From assembly GCF_006007885.1 (NCBI RefSeq), contig NZ_VCRO01000001.1:124001-188000 (forward strand): a stretch of 64,000 nucleotides of DNA, read 5' to 3'. The stretch's first letter is position 1, and every line of letters begins with the position of its first letter. The notes below the pieces were generated by a model that was not told where the DNA came from, did no database searches, and saw only the letters and a program-made list of their open reading frames with translations. The stretch is from Alteribacter natronophilus (GTDB lineage: Bacteria; Bacillota; Bacilli; Bacillales; Salisediminibacteriaceae). The translations under genes were made by a program, and so were the position numbers. Of this stretch, positions 42,512 through 51,045 are shown in pieces.

Positions 42512-43441
42512 GTGGCGTTTTATGTGAGTGACGGCAGCTCCACGGAAAAGAAGATTGGCGCAGGCATTGTCCGGTCGGAAGGTATATCAAAATCCTATTA
42601 CGCTTTTACAGCCACTACGAAGTCCCATCAATCGGTCGGGGCCGAGTGTTTTGCCATTCATAAAGCAGCTGAACTGATGAAGCATTACCAGGATCGTAAG
42701 GTAACTCTCGTAACCGATTTTCAGCATATGATCGATCTTTACGAAGGGATCAGAATTCCCGTAAGGCCTGTCCCCCCTTGGGTGATCAGGGCACTGAACG
42801 ATTTAAAGCAGCTGAGGGCAGGCGGGGTGGATCTTCGTCTGAAGCACCGGAGTGAGCTGCCTCCGATTATGGACTACGCTGCCTCTCACAGACTGAGCAG
42901 GGCGTACAAGTGGAGTGATCCCCCTGAGATTGAAAAGAGTGAAGCAGGTGGGGTGCCGGAACCTGTGGCCTTTATCGAAGCAGTCTGCCCCCATGCCCGG
43001 CCACGGGAACGGACATTTAATGAAAACAGGCGGATTCTGCAGAACTGGCGGCTCCCTTCAGCCTCCCCTTTCTGTAATACTGACATGATAGAGGATGCAG
43101 AAAGGTTTATTTTTCAGCAGACGGCAGGCAGCAGGTGGGTCGTGCTCGACGAAAACAAACAGCCGTGTTTTTTCGGCCGCACTCTTGTGGACGTACTGCA
43201 GGCGGTATTTTTTACCCTTGAGCCGACAGGGGAGCCGGTACGGATCAACGAACACGCTGTTCACCTCTTAAGGAGGATGCCGCCTGAGGAACAGAATGAA
43301 GCCTACTATACCGTCGTATCCAGAATGGCAGCCTTTCCTCTCATTGTTTTTGCCGATCTTCCACTCATAAGCCCGCTTCACGGGATAAAGGAAATCTGCG
43401 AGGTGGCCACGTTCGGTCCGAGCCGGCCGATGCTCGGATGA
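42512..43441 (+). CDS. RNase H-fold protein with unknown C-terminal domain
   Basis: 309 residues. The first 130 match an RNase HI-type fold. Acidic residues are at D7 (YVSDGS), E45 (GAECFAIHKAAEL) and D69 (LVTDFQHMID); the H111...D120 stretch (KHRSELPPIMDYAASHRLSRA) resembles the handle/AD.LA end of RNase HI. The spacing is close to the E. coli enzyme (10/48/70/134). The remaining 180 residues contain FCNTDMIEDAERFIFQ and a globular alpha/beta region I cannot assign. GTG start after GAGGAGGAGAG. Possibly an RNA/DNA-hybrid nuclease with an extra domain (inference). Confidence 0.65.
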   Translation: MAFYVSDGSSTEKKIGAGIVRSEGISKSYYAFTATTKSHQSVGAECFAIHKAAELMKHYQDRKVTLVTDFQHMIDLYEGIRIPVRPVPPWVIRALNDLKQLRAGGVDLRLKHRSELPPIMDYAASHRLSRAYKWSDPPEIEKSEAGGVPEPVAFIEAVCPHARPRERTFNENRRILQNWRLPSASPFCNTDMIEDAERFIFQQTAGSRWVVLDENKQPCFFGRTLVDVLQAVFFTLEPTGEPVRINEHAVHLLRRMPPEEQNEAYYTVVSRMAAFPLIVFADLPLISPLHGIKEICEVATFGPSRPMLG

Positions 43442-43450
43442 GCTGCCATT

Positions 43451-43478
43451 TTGCCTCGCAGTAAAAAAAGAGTATACT
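43451..43478 (+). promoter_or_regulatory. Promoter of lytST
   Basis: TTGCCT (43451-43456), a 16-base spacer and TATACT (43473-43478); 34 bases before the lytS start. Confidence 0.68.
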
Positions 43479-43512
43479 CTCTGTTAGAACATTCGCAGAG
43501 AGGAAGAGGACG

Positions 43513-45255
43513 ATGTGGGAACTGATGCTGGCCATGCTGGAGCGGCTCGGAATCATCGTGGCTGCAGCGTTTATAATGACCCGGTTCAGGTTTGTCCGTC
43601 ACCTGATCGAACGGCGGGATATCAGTTCCCGGCACAAGCTGAACGTCATGGTGATGTTCGGTCTGTTCGGAATTCTCGGTACCTACTCGGGGCTTGCGGT
43701 CAACGCTGAGGAAGCGACATACATACGCTGGGCATTTGAGCTCGGCGAAGGAGAAGCCATTGCCAATTCAAGGGTGATTGGGGTCGTTGTGGCCGGCTTG
43801 CTTGGAGGCTGGGCTGTAGGACTTGGAGCAGGGATGATTGCCGGAGTACACAGAATTTTCCTCGGCGGCTTTACAGGACTAGCCTGCGGGCTTGCCACCA
43901 TTCTGGCCGGTGTGATTGCCGGCTGGTTCTACAAAAAGAAGCGTCTCGTTAATCTCAGGACGGCTTTTTTTGCCGGAGCGATTGCCGAAACGGTGCAGAT
44001 GGCGATCATTCTCGCCATGGCGCGCCCGTTTGACCGGGCCCTCCAGCTGGTGGAAAGTATCGGTATTCCCATGATCGTGGCCAACGGAATTGGCGCTGCG
44101 ATCTTTATTCTGATTGTAAGAAATGTCCGTGATGAGCGGGAGCGCTCAGGAGCGATCCAGGCACAGAAAGCACTCAGACTGGCAGATTACACCCTCCAGT
44201 ATATGAGGCAGGGACTGAACGCTCAGTCGGCGAGAGCGACCTGTGATATCCTCCTCAACGAAACACGGGTTGACGCCGTAGCCATAACCGACCGGGAAAA
44301 CGTGATGGCGTTCGCAGGGGCAGGGAAGAGGTTCCACGACACGAACGAACAGATCAAAACCGGGGCCACCCGTAAAGTGCTTGCCGATGGAAAACCGCTC
44401 ATCGCAGACCGGAAAGATGTTTACTGCGGTCACCGTGACTGCCCGCTGCAGACGGCCATCATTGCCCCGTTAAAAATGAAGGACAGGACGATTGGTACGC
44501 TTAAATTCTACTTCACCCAGGAAGACGCAGTGACACCGACGACGGTCGAGCTCAGCCACGGACTGTCGGTCATGCTCAGTCACCAGCTTGAGCTCTCCGA
44601 AGTGGACAGGCATTCAGAACTTGCCCGGGAGGCGGAAATAAAGGCGCTCCAGGCACAGGTGAGGCCGCACTTTTTATTCAATACGATCAATACGATCGTC
44701 TCGCTCATCCGGACCGATCCGGATAAAGCCCGTAAAGTTCTCGTCTCCCTTAGCCGCTACTTCCGCCAGAATCTGTCCGGTGCCAATGTCACTGAAACCT
44801 CCCTCGGAGATGAAATCCGCCACGTACGGGCGTACCTGGATATAGAGGAGGCCCGGTTCTCCGACAGGCTCGCTGTCCGCTTTGATCTTGAAGAGGATGT
44901 GCTCTTTGCCAAAGTCCCGCCAATGACCCTTCAGCCCCTGGTGGAAAACGCGGTCAAGCACGGGATTAAAAACCTGGAGGACGGCGGGGAAATCGTCATT
45001 GAGGTAAAAAAAGAAGGCGACAGGGCCGCGGTTTCGGTCACAGATAACGGAGCCGGGATGCCGGAAGAGCGGATCCGGGAAGTGGGAAAAAGCAGGGTCA
45101 CATCGGAAACGGGGACAGGACTCGGTCTTGCAAACGTGAACCGTCGACTCATTATGTACGCAGGGGACGATGCGGCAATGGACATTCAAAGCAGCCCTGG
45201 AAAAGGCACCAGGATGACGTTTTCAATACAGCTGGAAGGAGGAGAAAGGAAATGA
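43513..45255 (+). CDS. lytS: LytS-type sensor histidine kinase
   Basis: 580 residues. The N-terminal 5TM-LytS sensor (about 5-200, with GLLGGWAVGLGAGMIAGVHR) is followed by a GAF-like domain (about 225-360, including C.HRDCP), the His_kinase domain with the phospho-acceptor H386 (VRPHFLFNTINTI) and a GHKL ATPase (VENAVKHGI, DNGAGMP, GTGLGLANV). Family members sense extracellular pyruvate or wall/membrane state and pair with LytTR regulators. GAGAGGAAGAGG site. Its stop overlaps lytT by four bases. Confidence 0.95.
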   Translation: MWELMLAMLERLGIIVAAAFIMTRFRFVRHLIERRDISSRHKLNVMVMFGLFGILGTYSGLAVNAEEATYIRWAFELGEGEAIANSRVIGVVVAGLLGGWAVGLGAGMIAGVHRIFLGGFTGLACGLATILAGVIAGWFYKKKRLVNLRTAFFAGAIAETVQMAIILAMARPFDRALQLVESIGIPMIVANGIGAAIFILIVRNVRDERERSGAIQAQKALRLADYTLQYMRQGLNAQSARATCDILLNETRVDAVAITDRENVMAFAGAGKRFHDTNEQIKTGATRKVLADGKPLIADRKDVYCGHRDCPLQTAIIAPLKMKDRTIGTLKFYFTQEDAVTPTTVELSHGLSVMLSHQLELSEVDRHSELAREAEIKALQAQVRPHFLFNTINTIVSLIRTDPDKARKVLVSLSRYFRQNLSGANVTETSLGDEIRHVRAYLDIEEARFSDRLAVRFDLEEDVLFAKVPPMTLQPLVENAVKHGIKNLEDGGEIVIEVKKEGDRAAVSVTDNGAGMPEERIREVGKSRVTSETGTGLGLANVNRRLIMYAGDDAAMDIQSSPGKGTRMTFSIQLEGGERK

Positions 45256-45998
45256 GTACAGAAACGATCCGTACGATTATAGTGGACGATGAACCAAACA
45301 GCAGGGACGAACTCCGGTTTCTTCTCGGCTCCTTCTCCGGAGTACACGTAATCGAGGAGGCAGGTTCGGCGGAAAAAGCGCTTGAACTCATCGTCCGTCA
45401 CGAACCTGATCTCGTTTTTCTTGATATCGAAATGCCGGGGATGTCGGGAATGGATCTGGCAGCGTCCCTTAAAAAACTGAAGCAGATTCCTCTCATCGTT
45501 TTTGCCACCGCCTACCCCGATTACGCAGCCAAAGCATTCCGGGTCCAGGCACTGGATTATCTCCTCAAGCCCTTCGATGAAGAAGATCTGGCCGAAACGA
45601 TGAATCTTGTAAAAGCCCGTCTCAGGGAGAAAAATGAAAACTCGGAAACCCGCATATCTCAGGGGAGGACAGGGAGACTGCCGGTGGATGATCACGGGCG
45701 CATCGTCTACGTTGTGCCGGAGGATATCTCCTATTTTTACAGGGAGGAGCGGGAGACGGTGATCTGCACCCCTGCCCGGGAATACCGCTCGAAGATGCCG
45801 ATGAAGGACCTGGAGGATAAATTAAAGCCGTACCGGTTCTTCCGGACTCATAAAAGCTATATGGTGAACCTGGATCACGTGGCGGAACTTATTCCGTGGA
45901 TGAACGGAGCGTATCAGGTGAAGGTGGAGGGGCGCAGCGAGGAAATTCCCGTAAGCCGGAACTACGTTAAAGCGCTCCGTGAGCAGCTGGAACTGTGA
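45252..45998 (+). CDS. lytT: LytTR-family response regulator
   Basis: 248 residues. Receiver domain with the acidic pocket (VDDEPNS), phospho-acceptor D58 (LVFLDIEMPGMSG) and conserved K106 region (LLKPFDEED). The C-terminal LytTR DNA-binding domain has FYREERETVICTP...FFRTHKSYMVNLDHV. LytTR proteins bind direct repeats about 21 bases apart; such repeats lie upstream of the cstA-like gene 1.3 kb downstream. Coupled to lytS by ATGA overlap; a GGAGGAGAAAGG site lies in the lytS end. Confidence 0.95.
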   Translation: MSTETIRTIIVDDEPNSRDELRFLLGSFSGVHVIEEAGSAEKALELIVRHEPDLVFLDIEMPGMSGMDLAASLKKLKQIPLIVFATAYPDYAAKAFRVQALDYLLKPFDEEDLAETMNLVKARLREKNENSETRISQGRTGRLPVDDHGRIVYVVPEDISYFYREERETVICTPAREYRSKMPMKDLEDKLKPYRFFRTHKSYMVNLDHVAELIPWMNGAYQVKVEGRSEEIPVSRNYVKALREQLEL

Positions 45999-46003
45999 AG
46001 CAG

Positions 46004-46024
46004 AGGCGCCATCTAGGCGCTTTG
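46004..46024 (+). terminator. Weak terminator after lytT
   Basis: AGGCGCC-atcta-GGCGCT stem followed only by TTTG; function uncertain. Confidence 0.4.
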
Positions 46025-46146
46025 TCCGAAACCTTCTGCAGTTTCAAAGTCAGGGCCATCTGCAACACGGCTTGATTCCTATTGCAATTCTTCAAACAGA
46101 GGATATTAACTTAACTATCAGCAGGTAGTCTTTTTGTGTAATATTC

Positions 46147-46339
46147 GTTGATTGTTCAAAAATCACGAGACGCCTGCGGGAAAAGCAAGAGCTGCGAGCG
46201 TATACATCCTGTGAATACTTCGAGCTGCTTCGACGCAGACAGCTACGAAGAGCGACCTGCAGAGGAAGAAGCAGAAGTTCCCCTCCCGGCAAGCTGAAGC
46301 CTTGCCCGCGGCAAGCGAGTGTATTTTTGAACAATCAAC
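46147..46339 (+). mobile_element. MITE-like element, copy E3 (193 bp, different ends)
   Basis: Terminal inverted repeats GTTGATTGTTCAAAAATCAC (left) and the reverse complement of GTTGATTGTTCAAAAATACA (right). The core shares GAGCTGCTTCGACGCAG, AGAGGAAGAAGCAGAA, AGCTGAAG and TGCCCGCGG.AAGCG with copy E1, in the same order. So it is the same interior type with another terminal sequence. No open frame. Lies between lytT and a convergent methyltransferase gene. Confidence 0.75.
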
Positions 46340-46366
46340 CATTAGATTAGACTGGTGAATACAATA

Positions 46367-46399
46367 AAAGGCTCTCACCGATGGTGAGGGCCTTTCTCT
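46367..46399. terminator. Terminator of the methyltransferase gene
   Basis: AAAGGCTCTCACC / GGTGAGGGCCTTT stem with loop GAT; T-rich on the + side (CTCTTT) and TTATTG on the minus side after the AAAGG arm. Confidence 0.82.
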
Positions 46400-46422
46400 T
46401 TAACTGGGTATTGTGGCCTTTA

Positions 46423-47199
46423 TCAGCCCATTTTCAGTGCCCGTGTGGCTATGAATGAGCGGCTGTAGCGGTCCAGGGGACGGGAACCCCCGAAGTCGTC
46501 CTCAAAAAAACCGGCGATGAGAAGGCCGGCATCCGCCTGGCCCTGAAGCTGGTCTTCAAGGGTATGGGAAAACTGCACCGGCTCACCTGATTCAATGGCT
46601 GCCTGTTTTTCCTCATAGCTGAGCCCGTCGAGCGTGGAACCCGGAATCGGGTTGGAAACAACGAGGCGTCCCTTGGCTTCTTCATTGGGATCAAACATAA
46701 ACACGATCGGATTGGTGAAACCGGTAATCATCGTTCCACCCTGCTTAAGTACCCTGGCGGCCCCTTTCCAGACAGGCCGGATATCCTTAATAAACAGGTT
46801 GGAAACCGGATTAACAACAATATCAAAGCTTTCATCTTCGAACCGGGAAAGATCCGTCATCGTTCCCTGTACGGTTTTTAATGACAGATTTTCACGTTCT
46901 GCAACAGAACGGTCCTGGCCGAGCTGTTTTTCCGATACGTCAAGCACCGTGACGTCTGCTCCAGCCGCTGCCAGAACCGGACCCTGCTGGCCGCCGCCGG
47001 AAGCGAGGCAGAGGACACGCTGGTCTTTCAAAGACTCCGGGAACCAGTCGCGGGGCACCGGTTTGTCGGTTGTCACGGTAATTTCCCAGTCATCGTTCCG
47101 GGCACGTTCAATCGTGGCACTGTCCACACAGCGGGTGTACTTCACTCCCTGATCGACTTTTTTGTCCCATGCACGCCGGTTGTACTCTATGTAATCCAT
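46423..47199 (-). CDS. Class I SAM-dependent methyltransferase
   Basis: 258 residues. The SAM-binding motif I is VLCLASGGGQQGPVLAAAGADVTVLDVSEKQL, with motif IV FDIVVNPVSNLFIKDI. The N-terminal MDYIEYNRRAWDKKV and the C-terminal GGSRPLDRYSRSFIATRALK are typical of a family of small-molecule methyltransferases in Bacillus with unknown substrate. The ATG at 47199 follows AAAAGGAGTG. It lies between lytST and cstA but on the opposite strand. Confidence 0.88.
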   Translation of the reverse strand: MDYIEYNRRAWDKKVDQGVKYTRCVDSATIERARNDDWEITVTTDKPVPRDWFPESLKDQRVLCLASGGGQQGPVLAAAGADVTVLDVSEKQLGQDRSVAERENLSLKTVQGTMTDLSRFEDESFDIVVNPVSNLFIKDIRPVWKGAARVLKQGGTMITGFTNPIVFMFDPNEEAKGRLVVSNPIPGSTLDGLSYEEKQAAIESGEPVQFSHTLEDQLQGQADAGLLIAGFFEDDFGGSRPLDRYSRSFIATRALKMG

Positions 47200-47289
47200 T
47201 CGGCACACTCCTTTTGGGTTGTGATCCTTTACAAATTATTATGAAACATTCCCGCCTGATAAACAACTTTTTATAGAAATCAAACCCCA

Positions 47290-47303
47290 TGTAAACGCTT
47301 GAT
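47290..47303. promoter_or_regulatory. Half-matching cre-like site
   Basis: TGTAAACGCTTGAT has a perfect left cre half (TGTAAACGCT) but a poor right half. It lies in the divergent region between the methyltransferase and the cstA-like gene. Confidence 0.35.
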
Positions 47304-47344
47304 TGTGCAAATCAACCCAAAATCTTTGCAACTGAAACATCAGG

Positions 47345-47392
47345 AACGACATCTTGAGCACCCGATTCGACATGATGTCACAAATTCGACAA
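47345..47392 (+). promoter_or_regulatory. Direct repeats upstream of cstA, candidate LytT operator
   Basis: AACGACAT (47345-47352), ATTCGACA (47365-47372) and ATTCGACA (47384-47391): CGACA cores at 47347, 47368 and 47387, 21 and 19 bases apart. Two-turn-spaced direct repeats just upstream of and on the -35 are the usual LytTR activator arrangement; the sequence itself is not a known LytTR consensus. Confidence 0.45.
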
Positions 47393-47416
47393 ATTTTCGG
47401 TTCCCCATGCTAAAAT
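47386..47416 (+). promoter_or_regulatory. Promoter of the cstA-like gene
   Basis: TCGACA (47386-47391), a 19-base spacer and an extended -10 TGC-TAAAAT (47408-47416). The long spacer and imperfect -35 fit an activator-dependent promoter. Confidence 0.55.
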
Positions 47417-47429
47417 GAAAGCGTATTCA
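47416..47429 (+). promoter_or_regulatory. Candidate cre site at the cstA transcription start
   Basis: TGAAAGCGTATTCA matches TGWAANCGNTNWCA with one mismatch. It starts at the last base of the -10, so CcpA binding would block transcription when preferred sugars are present. Confidence 0.62.
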
Positions 47430-47463
47430 AAACAGGAACGAAACAGAAACGGGGTGCTGCACG

Positions 47464-48906
47464 ATGATTACATTTCTTCTTGCAATTGTTCTTCTTATCG
47501 CTGCTTACTTTACCTACGGAAAACTGATTGAAAAAATATTCGGTGTGAAGGAACAACGGGAAACGCCGGCTTACAGTATGAAAGACGGTGTCGATTATAT
47601 ACCCATGGGAACGAACCGGAACTCACTGATTCAGCTTCTGAACATTGCCGGTGTAGGTCCGATCTTCGGACCGATCATGGGTGCGCTTTACGGTCCGGTG
47701 GCGTTTATCTGGATCGTTGTCGGCTGTATTTTTGCAGGTGCCGTACACGACTATCTGACAGGCATGATATCGATCCGCAACAGAGGGGCCCATCTCCCTC
47801 AGCTGGCCGGAAAATTTCTTGGCCGTCCAATGAGACATATCGTTAACTTTGTGGCAGTTCTTCTTCTGCTTCTTGTTGGAACCGTTTTCGTCACAGCTCC
47901 TGCGGGACTGATCTTTGACCTGATCGGCGGCTGGATGGGACTAAGTGTCATTATCGGAATCATTTTTGTTTACTATATTTTTGCCACGCTTCTGCCGGTG
48001 GATAAAATTATCGGGCGGATTTATCCGATCCTCGGCGCCCTGCTGTTAATCAGTGCTGTCGGAATCGGGGTAATGCTGATCACAACCGGAGCACCGATTC
48101 CGGAACTGACGTTGCAGAACATGCATCCCGGGGGAGAGGCCATCTTCCCGATCCTTATGATTACCATTGCCTGTGGTGCGATCTCGGGTTTCCATGCCAC
48201 GCAGTCGCCAATTATTTCACGTACCACACAGAATGAACGTAACGGACGGAAAATTTTCTATGGAATGATGATTGTGGAAGGGATTATTGCCATGATCTGG
48301 GCTGCAGCTGCCATGAGCCTGTTCTACGGAACGGATCTCGCGGCTCTTATCGACAGCGGCGGTGCCGGTCTCGTCGTAAGTGAAGTGGCATTTACTCTTC
48401 TTGGAGCTGTAGGAGGTACCCTTGCTGTACTTGGTGTTATCGTTCTCCCGATTACTTCCGGGGATACAGCATTCCGTTCAGCACGAATGATCATTGCGGA
48501 TTATATTAAACTTCCTCAGATCAAGATTGCGAGCCGTCTCTGGGTGGCGCTTCCACTGTTTGTAGTTTCCTTTATCCTGACAAACATGGACTTCACCATC
48601 CTGTGGCGTTACTTCGGGGTAACGAATGCCGCCATCAGTGCCATTGCCCTGTTCGTAGGGGCCATGTACCTCGGCATTCAGTATAAAAATCACTGGGTGG
48701 CCACGGTGCCTGCCATCTTTATGACCATGGTGGCCATCACCTTTATTGCGAGCGCTCCAATCGGATTTGGCCTTCCAATGACGGTATCCTACGTCATTGC
48801 CGGTCTTGGTACAGCGGCTCTTACCGGCCTGTTTGCCTGGAAGATGCGCCTTAACAGAGGAGAGAAGGAATTCAGTCTAGATGAGGATGCTTCAAAAGCG
48901 GCTTAA
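47464..48906 (+). CDS. cstA: CstA-family transporter (carbon starvation / pyruvate or peptide uptake)
   Basis: 480 residues with about 12-13 transmembrane segments. The signature segments are GVDYIPMGTNRNSLIQLLNIAGVGPIFGPIMGALYGPVAFIW (split over TM2-3), HDYLTGMISIRNRG and ISGFHATQSPIISRTTQNE, all classic CstA. E. coli BtsT (a pyruvate importer) and CstA belong here; this short form is common in Bacillaceae. The GGGGTG ribosome site is moderate. The promoter has direct repeats and a cre-like site, and lytST lies 1.5 kb upstream, so control by LytT and CcpA is likely (inference). Confidence 0.92.
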   Translation: MITFLLAIVLLIAAYFTYGKLIEKIFGVKEQRETPAYSMKDGVDYIPMGTNRNSLIQLLNIAGVGPIFGPIMGALYGPVAFIWIVVGCIFAGAVHDYLTGMISIRNRGAHLPQLAGKFLGRPMRHIVNFVAVLLLLLVGTVFVTAPAGLIFDLIGGWMGLSVIIGIIFVYYIFATLLPVDKIIGRIYPILGALLLISAVGIGVMLITTGAPIPELTLQNMHPGGEAIFPILMITIACGAISGFHATQSPIISRTTQNERNGRKIFYGMMIVEGIIAMIWAAAAMSLFYGTDLAALIDSGGAGLVVSEVAFTLLGAVGGTLAVLGVIVLPITSGDTAFRSARMIIADYIKLPQIKIASRLWVALPLFVVSFILTNMDFTILWRYFGVTNAAISAIALFVGAMYLGIQYKNHWVATVPAIFMTMVAITFIASAPIGFGLPMTVSYVIAGLGTAALTGLFAWKMRLNRGEKEFSLDEDASKAA

Positions 48907-48954
48907 TCAGCAGACTGTTTCCGGGCAGTTAATATAGAAAGGCTCAGGTATAGT

Positions 48955-49096
48955 CTGTTATTGAGTTTCGCTCACTGCGCTCCCTTTCCGCGGGCACCAC
49001 TGCAGCCTCCTCGGGAAAACCGCCCTCCGGGGTCTTCCGTCGGTGCTTTTCCCGCAGGAGTGTCGCACGTTCGCTCCAATCAATTTTCGAAACCAC
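48955..49096 (-). repeat. Relative of the MITE-like core (copy E6)
   Basis: Read on the minus strand: ACTCCTGCGGGAAAAGC, a GACCCCGGAGGGCGG stretch, GAGGAGGCTGCAGTGGTGCCCGCGGAAAGG and AGCGCAGTGAGCGAAACTCA (each listed in parts). The TGCCCGCGGAAAG core and CTGCGGGAAAAGC are shared with E1 and E3. Clear terminal repeats were not found. Confidence 0.55.
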
Positions 49097-49121
49097 CATT
49101 AAGCTTTAATAGAGTCAATAG

Positions 49122-49171
49122 AAAAAAAGAGAGAGTGTCGCCGTCTTCCTGGTGACACTCTCTTTCTCTTT
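49122..49171. terminator. Bidirectional terminator between cstA region and 49172 gene
   Basis: AAAGAGAGAGTGTC / GACACTCTCTTT stem with a 14-base loop, a CTCTTTTT tail on the plus side and TTTTTTTC on the minus side. Confidence 0.88.
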
Positions 49172-50200
49172 TTATGTTGTCGGGGTTACGTCCTTTTTTA
49201 CAGGCTCGCTTGCAACGGCACCCGCAGGGGCTCCCTTACTTTTGTTAAACAGCTCCTTGAACTTCGATGACACGCCGAGGAGCTTCTGCTGGAGATCGAT
49301 GCTCGGTTCCGTTTCCCGGACACTGAGCTGATACGTTCTTACCATAGCGATCATGGCCAGGGGGTCAACGACTGCGCGCTTGAACATAGACGTGAAAATA
49401 TAGGCCCCGATAATGGCAAAATACCCGATCACCGCGCCGGCACCGGCACTTGAGGCAACAGCCGAGCCGATTGCCATCAGCGGGAAGACGGCAATGAGAA
49501 ACACAGCGAAATTCAGGACGTAAATACCGGCCACGATGCCGGCTGCAGTCAGGCCGATCTTTTTCCAGCTCTGTGCGTACAGAACAACCCCGTCACAGGC
49601 GGATTTCCAGACACTGTCACGCTCAAGAGCGTCCACCTGGCGTTCATCCATTTCACTTTTCCGGTACATTACATAGCTGAGCACAGCCTCATCAATGTAC
49701 CTCAGGCTCACTTCCATCACTTTGGACAGAATTCTGATTACTTTCTGGGCTCCTGGAACAAAACTGAAGAAATTTCCCACCCTGAACAGCCAGCGCTGAA
49801 TCTGACGCACTGCACCGTACACAATTTTGTCAAGAACGAAAGCCACGTTCGCCGAACCGAAATGGTTTTTTACCTGGTCCTTTCCGTACTCGATCTGATT
49901 TTTCCCCTCAGGCACCTTCCCGGTCCGCAAAAGCTCTGTCACAACCGCCACGTGGCCGACTTTTACCATGTACAGAAAATAGCGCTCAATGAATCGTAAA
50001 ATACCGAGTACACCAAAAAACGTACCAATCATCATCAGAATGAAGAAACCGGAAGCGAATTCAAACCAGCGGAACAAAAGAATGCCAAACCCGATCATCA
50101 GCCCGAGAAACGTCAGCGACACAAGTCCGAACACGGCGTAGACCAAAAGTCTGAAAACGAAAAACGGCAGCGTCCTCATCGCCAGGTTTACGATAGACAT
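49172..50200 (-). CDS. Polytopic membrane protein of unknown function
   Basis: 342 residues. Two N-terminal transmembrane segments (about 13-41 and 46-70), a cytosolic amphipathic region (75-210: GHVAVVTELLRTGKVPEGKNQIEYGKDQVKNHFG...RYIDEAVLSYVMYRKSE) and two or three C-terminal segments (215-285), then a polar tail (KGAPAGAVASEPVKKD). I have no confident family assignment. AGGATGAACG ribosome region before the ATG. Single gene. A role in the membrane, perhaps with a partner, is all that can be said. Confidence 0.75.
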   Translation of the reverse strand: MSIVNLAMRTLPFFVFRLLVYAVFGLVSLTFLGLMIGFGILLFRWFEFASGFFILMMIGTFFGVLGILRFIERYFLYMVKVGHVAVVTELLRTGKVPEGKNQIEYGKDQVKNHFGSANVAFVLDKIVYGAVRQIQRWLFRVGNFFSFVPGAQKVIRILSKVMEVSLRYIDEAVLSYVMYRKSEMDERQVDALERDSVWKSACDGVVLYAQSWKKIGLTAAGIVAGIYVLNFAVFLIAVFPLMAIGSAVASSAGAGAVIGYFAIIGAYIFTSMFKRAVVDPLAMIAMVRTYQLSVRETEPSIDLQQKLLGVSSKFKELFNKSKGAPAGAVASEPVKKDVTPTT

Positions 50201-50337
50201 GGACGTTCATCCTCCCAGAAAATAATATCCGCGGCAGCCGGCAGTCATCCATGCAGTACTTCGGCGTCTTCTTCTGATATCCTTCTAAAGACTTAGTACA
50301 ATTCTATATACTTAGAAAGTTATTATGCCAGTAGACC

Positions 50338-51045
50338 CTAATCTTCCTTTTTTCCGTCCTGCTCATAGAACGCCTGCATCTGTCTGAAAAACGCCTCATT
50401 GTAGGAGGAGACTACGTGCACCCGTGCTTTTTTAAGGGGAATCAGTTCCCTGCATCCTCTCGCACTGCACGGAACCGTTTCCTGGTCGTTTCCGGTGAGA
50501 TATTTCTTTCTTTTTTTACAGAACGGGCAAGTGGCACTAACAAGGTGAACCGAGGCATTCCGGGCAAAGGCACCCGCTGTAGTATCCCTGGTTTCCCTTG
50601 ACAGCTCTTTAAACAGAACGGCATTTGTCGCTGCCTGGGCTGTGCGCTTCATGACGGTTTCAAGGCGGAGAATCGGCCCGGGATTCTTCCGTGGATTTTT
50701 ACGCACAGTGATATTGTCATAATCGTCGACTTCAAGAAGGCCGTATCCTTCAGGGATTTCACCCGGCTCGATAAGGCCTGCGGGAGTCATGAGATAGGCA
50801 TAGTCCGCAATCGCATGGTACCCGTAGGGAGCCCGGAGTACCTCATCACGGAGAAAATCACTCCGGGAAACTTTTACCTCGATAATCCGGGTTTCTTTCC
50901 GCTTAATATTGATCCCAACGGCGTCAGCCTTCAGTTTTTTCCTTCTTGCATACAGTTTCACTTCACTGGCGCATAGGTCGGTCACCTTCTTTTTGAGCCA
51001 GTAGAGGGCCTGTTTTTTGACGTGTTCATGAAGGGCGCTCTCCAT
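50338..51045 (-). CDS. MmcB-like PD-(D/E)XK nuclease-fold protein with zinc ribbon
   Basis: 235 residues. The N-terminal domain has the nuclease-fold core KADAVGINIKRKETRIIEVKVSRSDFLRD (D...ExK, parts of one sheet) and IADYAYLMTPAGLIEPGEIPEGYGLLEV, as in MmcB/DUF-type DNA-repair nucleases. The C-terminus adds a zinc-ribbon-like CPFCKK...CSARGC. The ATG at 51045 lies inside the 3' end of the preceding nucleotidyltransferase gene (20-base overlap). A DNA-repair or nucleic-acid role is inferred only from the fold. Confidence 0.72.
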   Translation of the reverse strand: MESALHEHVKKQALYWLKKKVTDLCASEVKLYARRKKLKADAVGINIKRKETRIIEVKVSRSDFLRDEVLRAPYGYHAIADYAYLMTPAGLIEPGEIPEGYGLLEVDDYDNITVRKNPRKNPGPILRLETVMKRTAQAATNAVLFKELSRETRDTTAGAFARNASVHLVSATCPFCKKRKKYLTGNDQETVPCSARGCRELIPLKKARVHVVSSYNEAFFRQMQAFYEQDGKKED

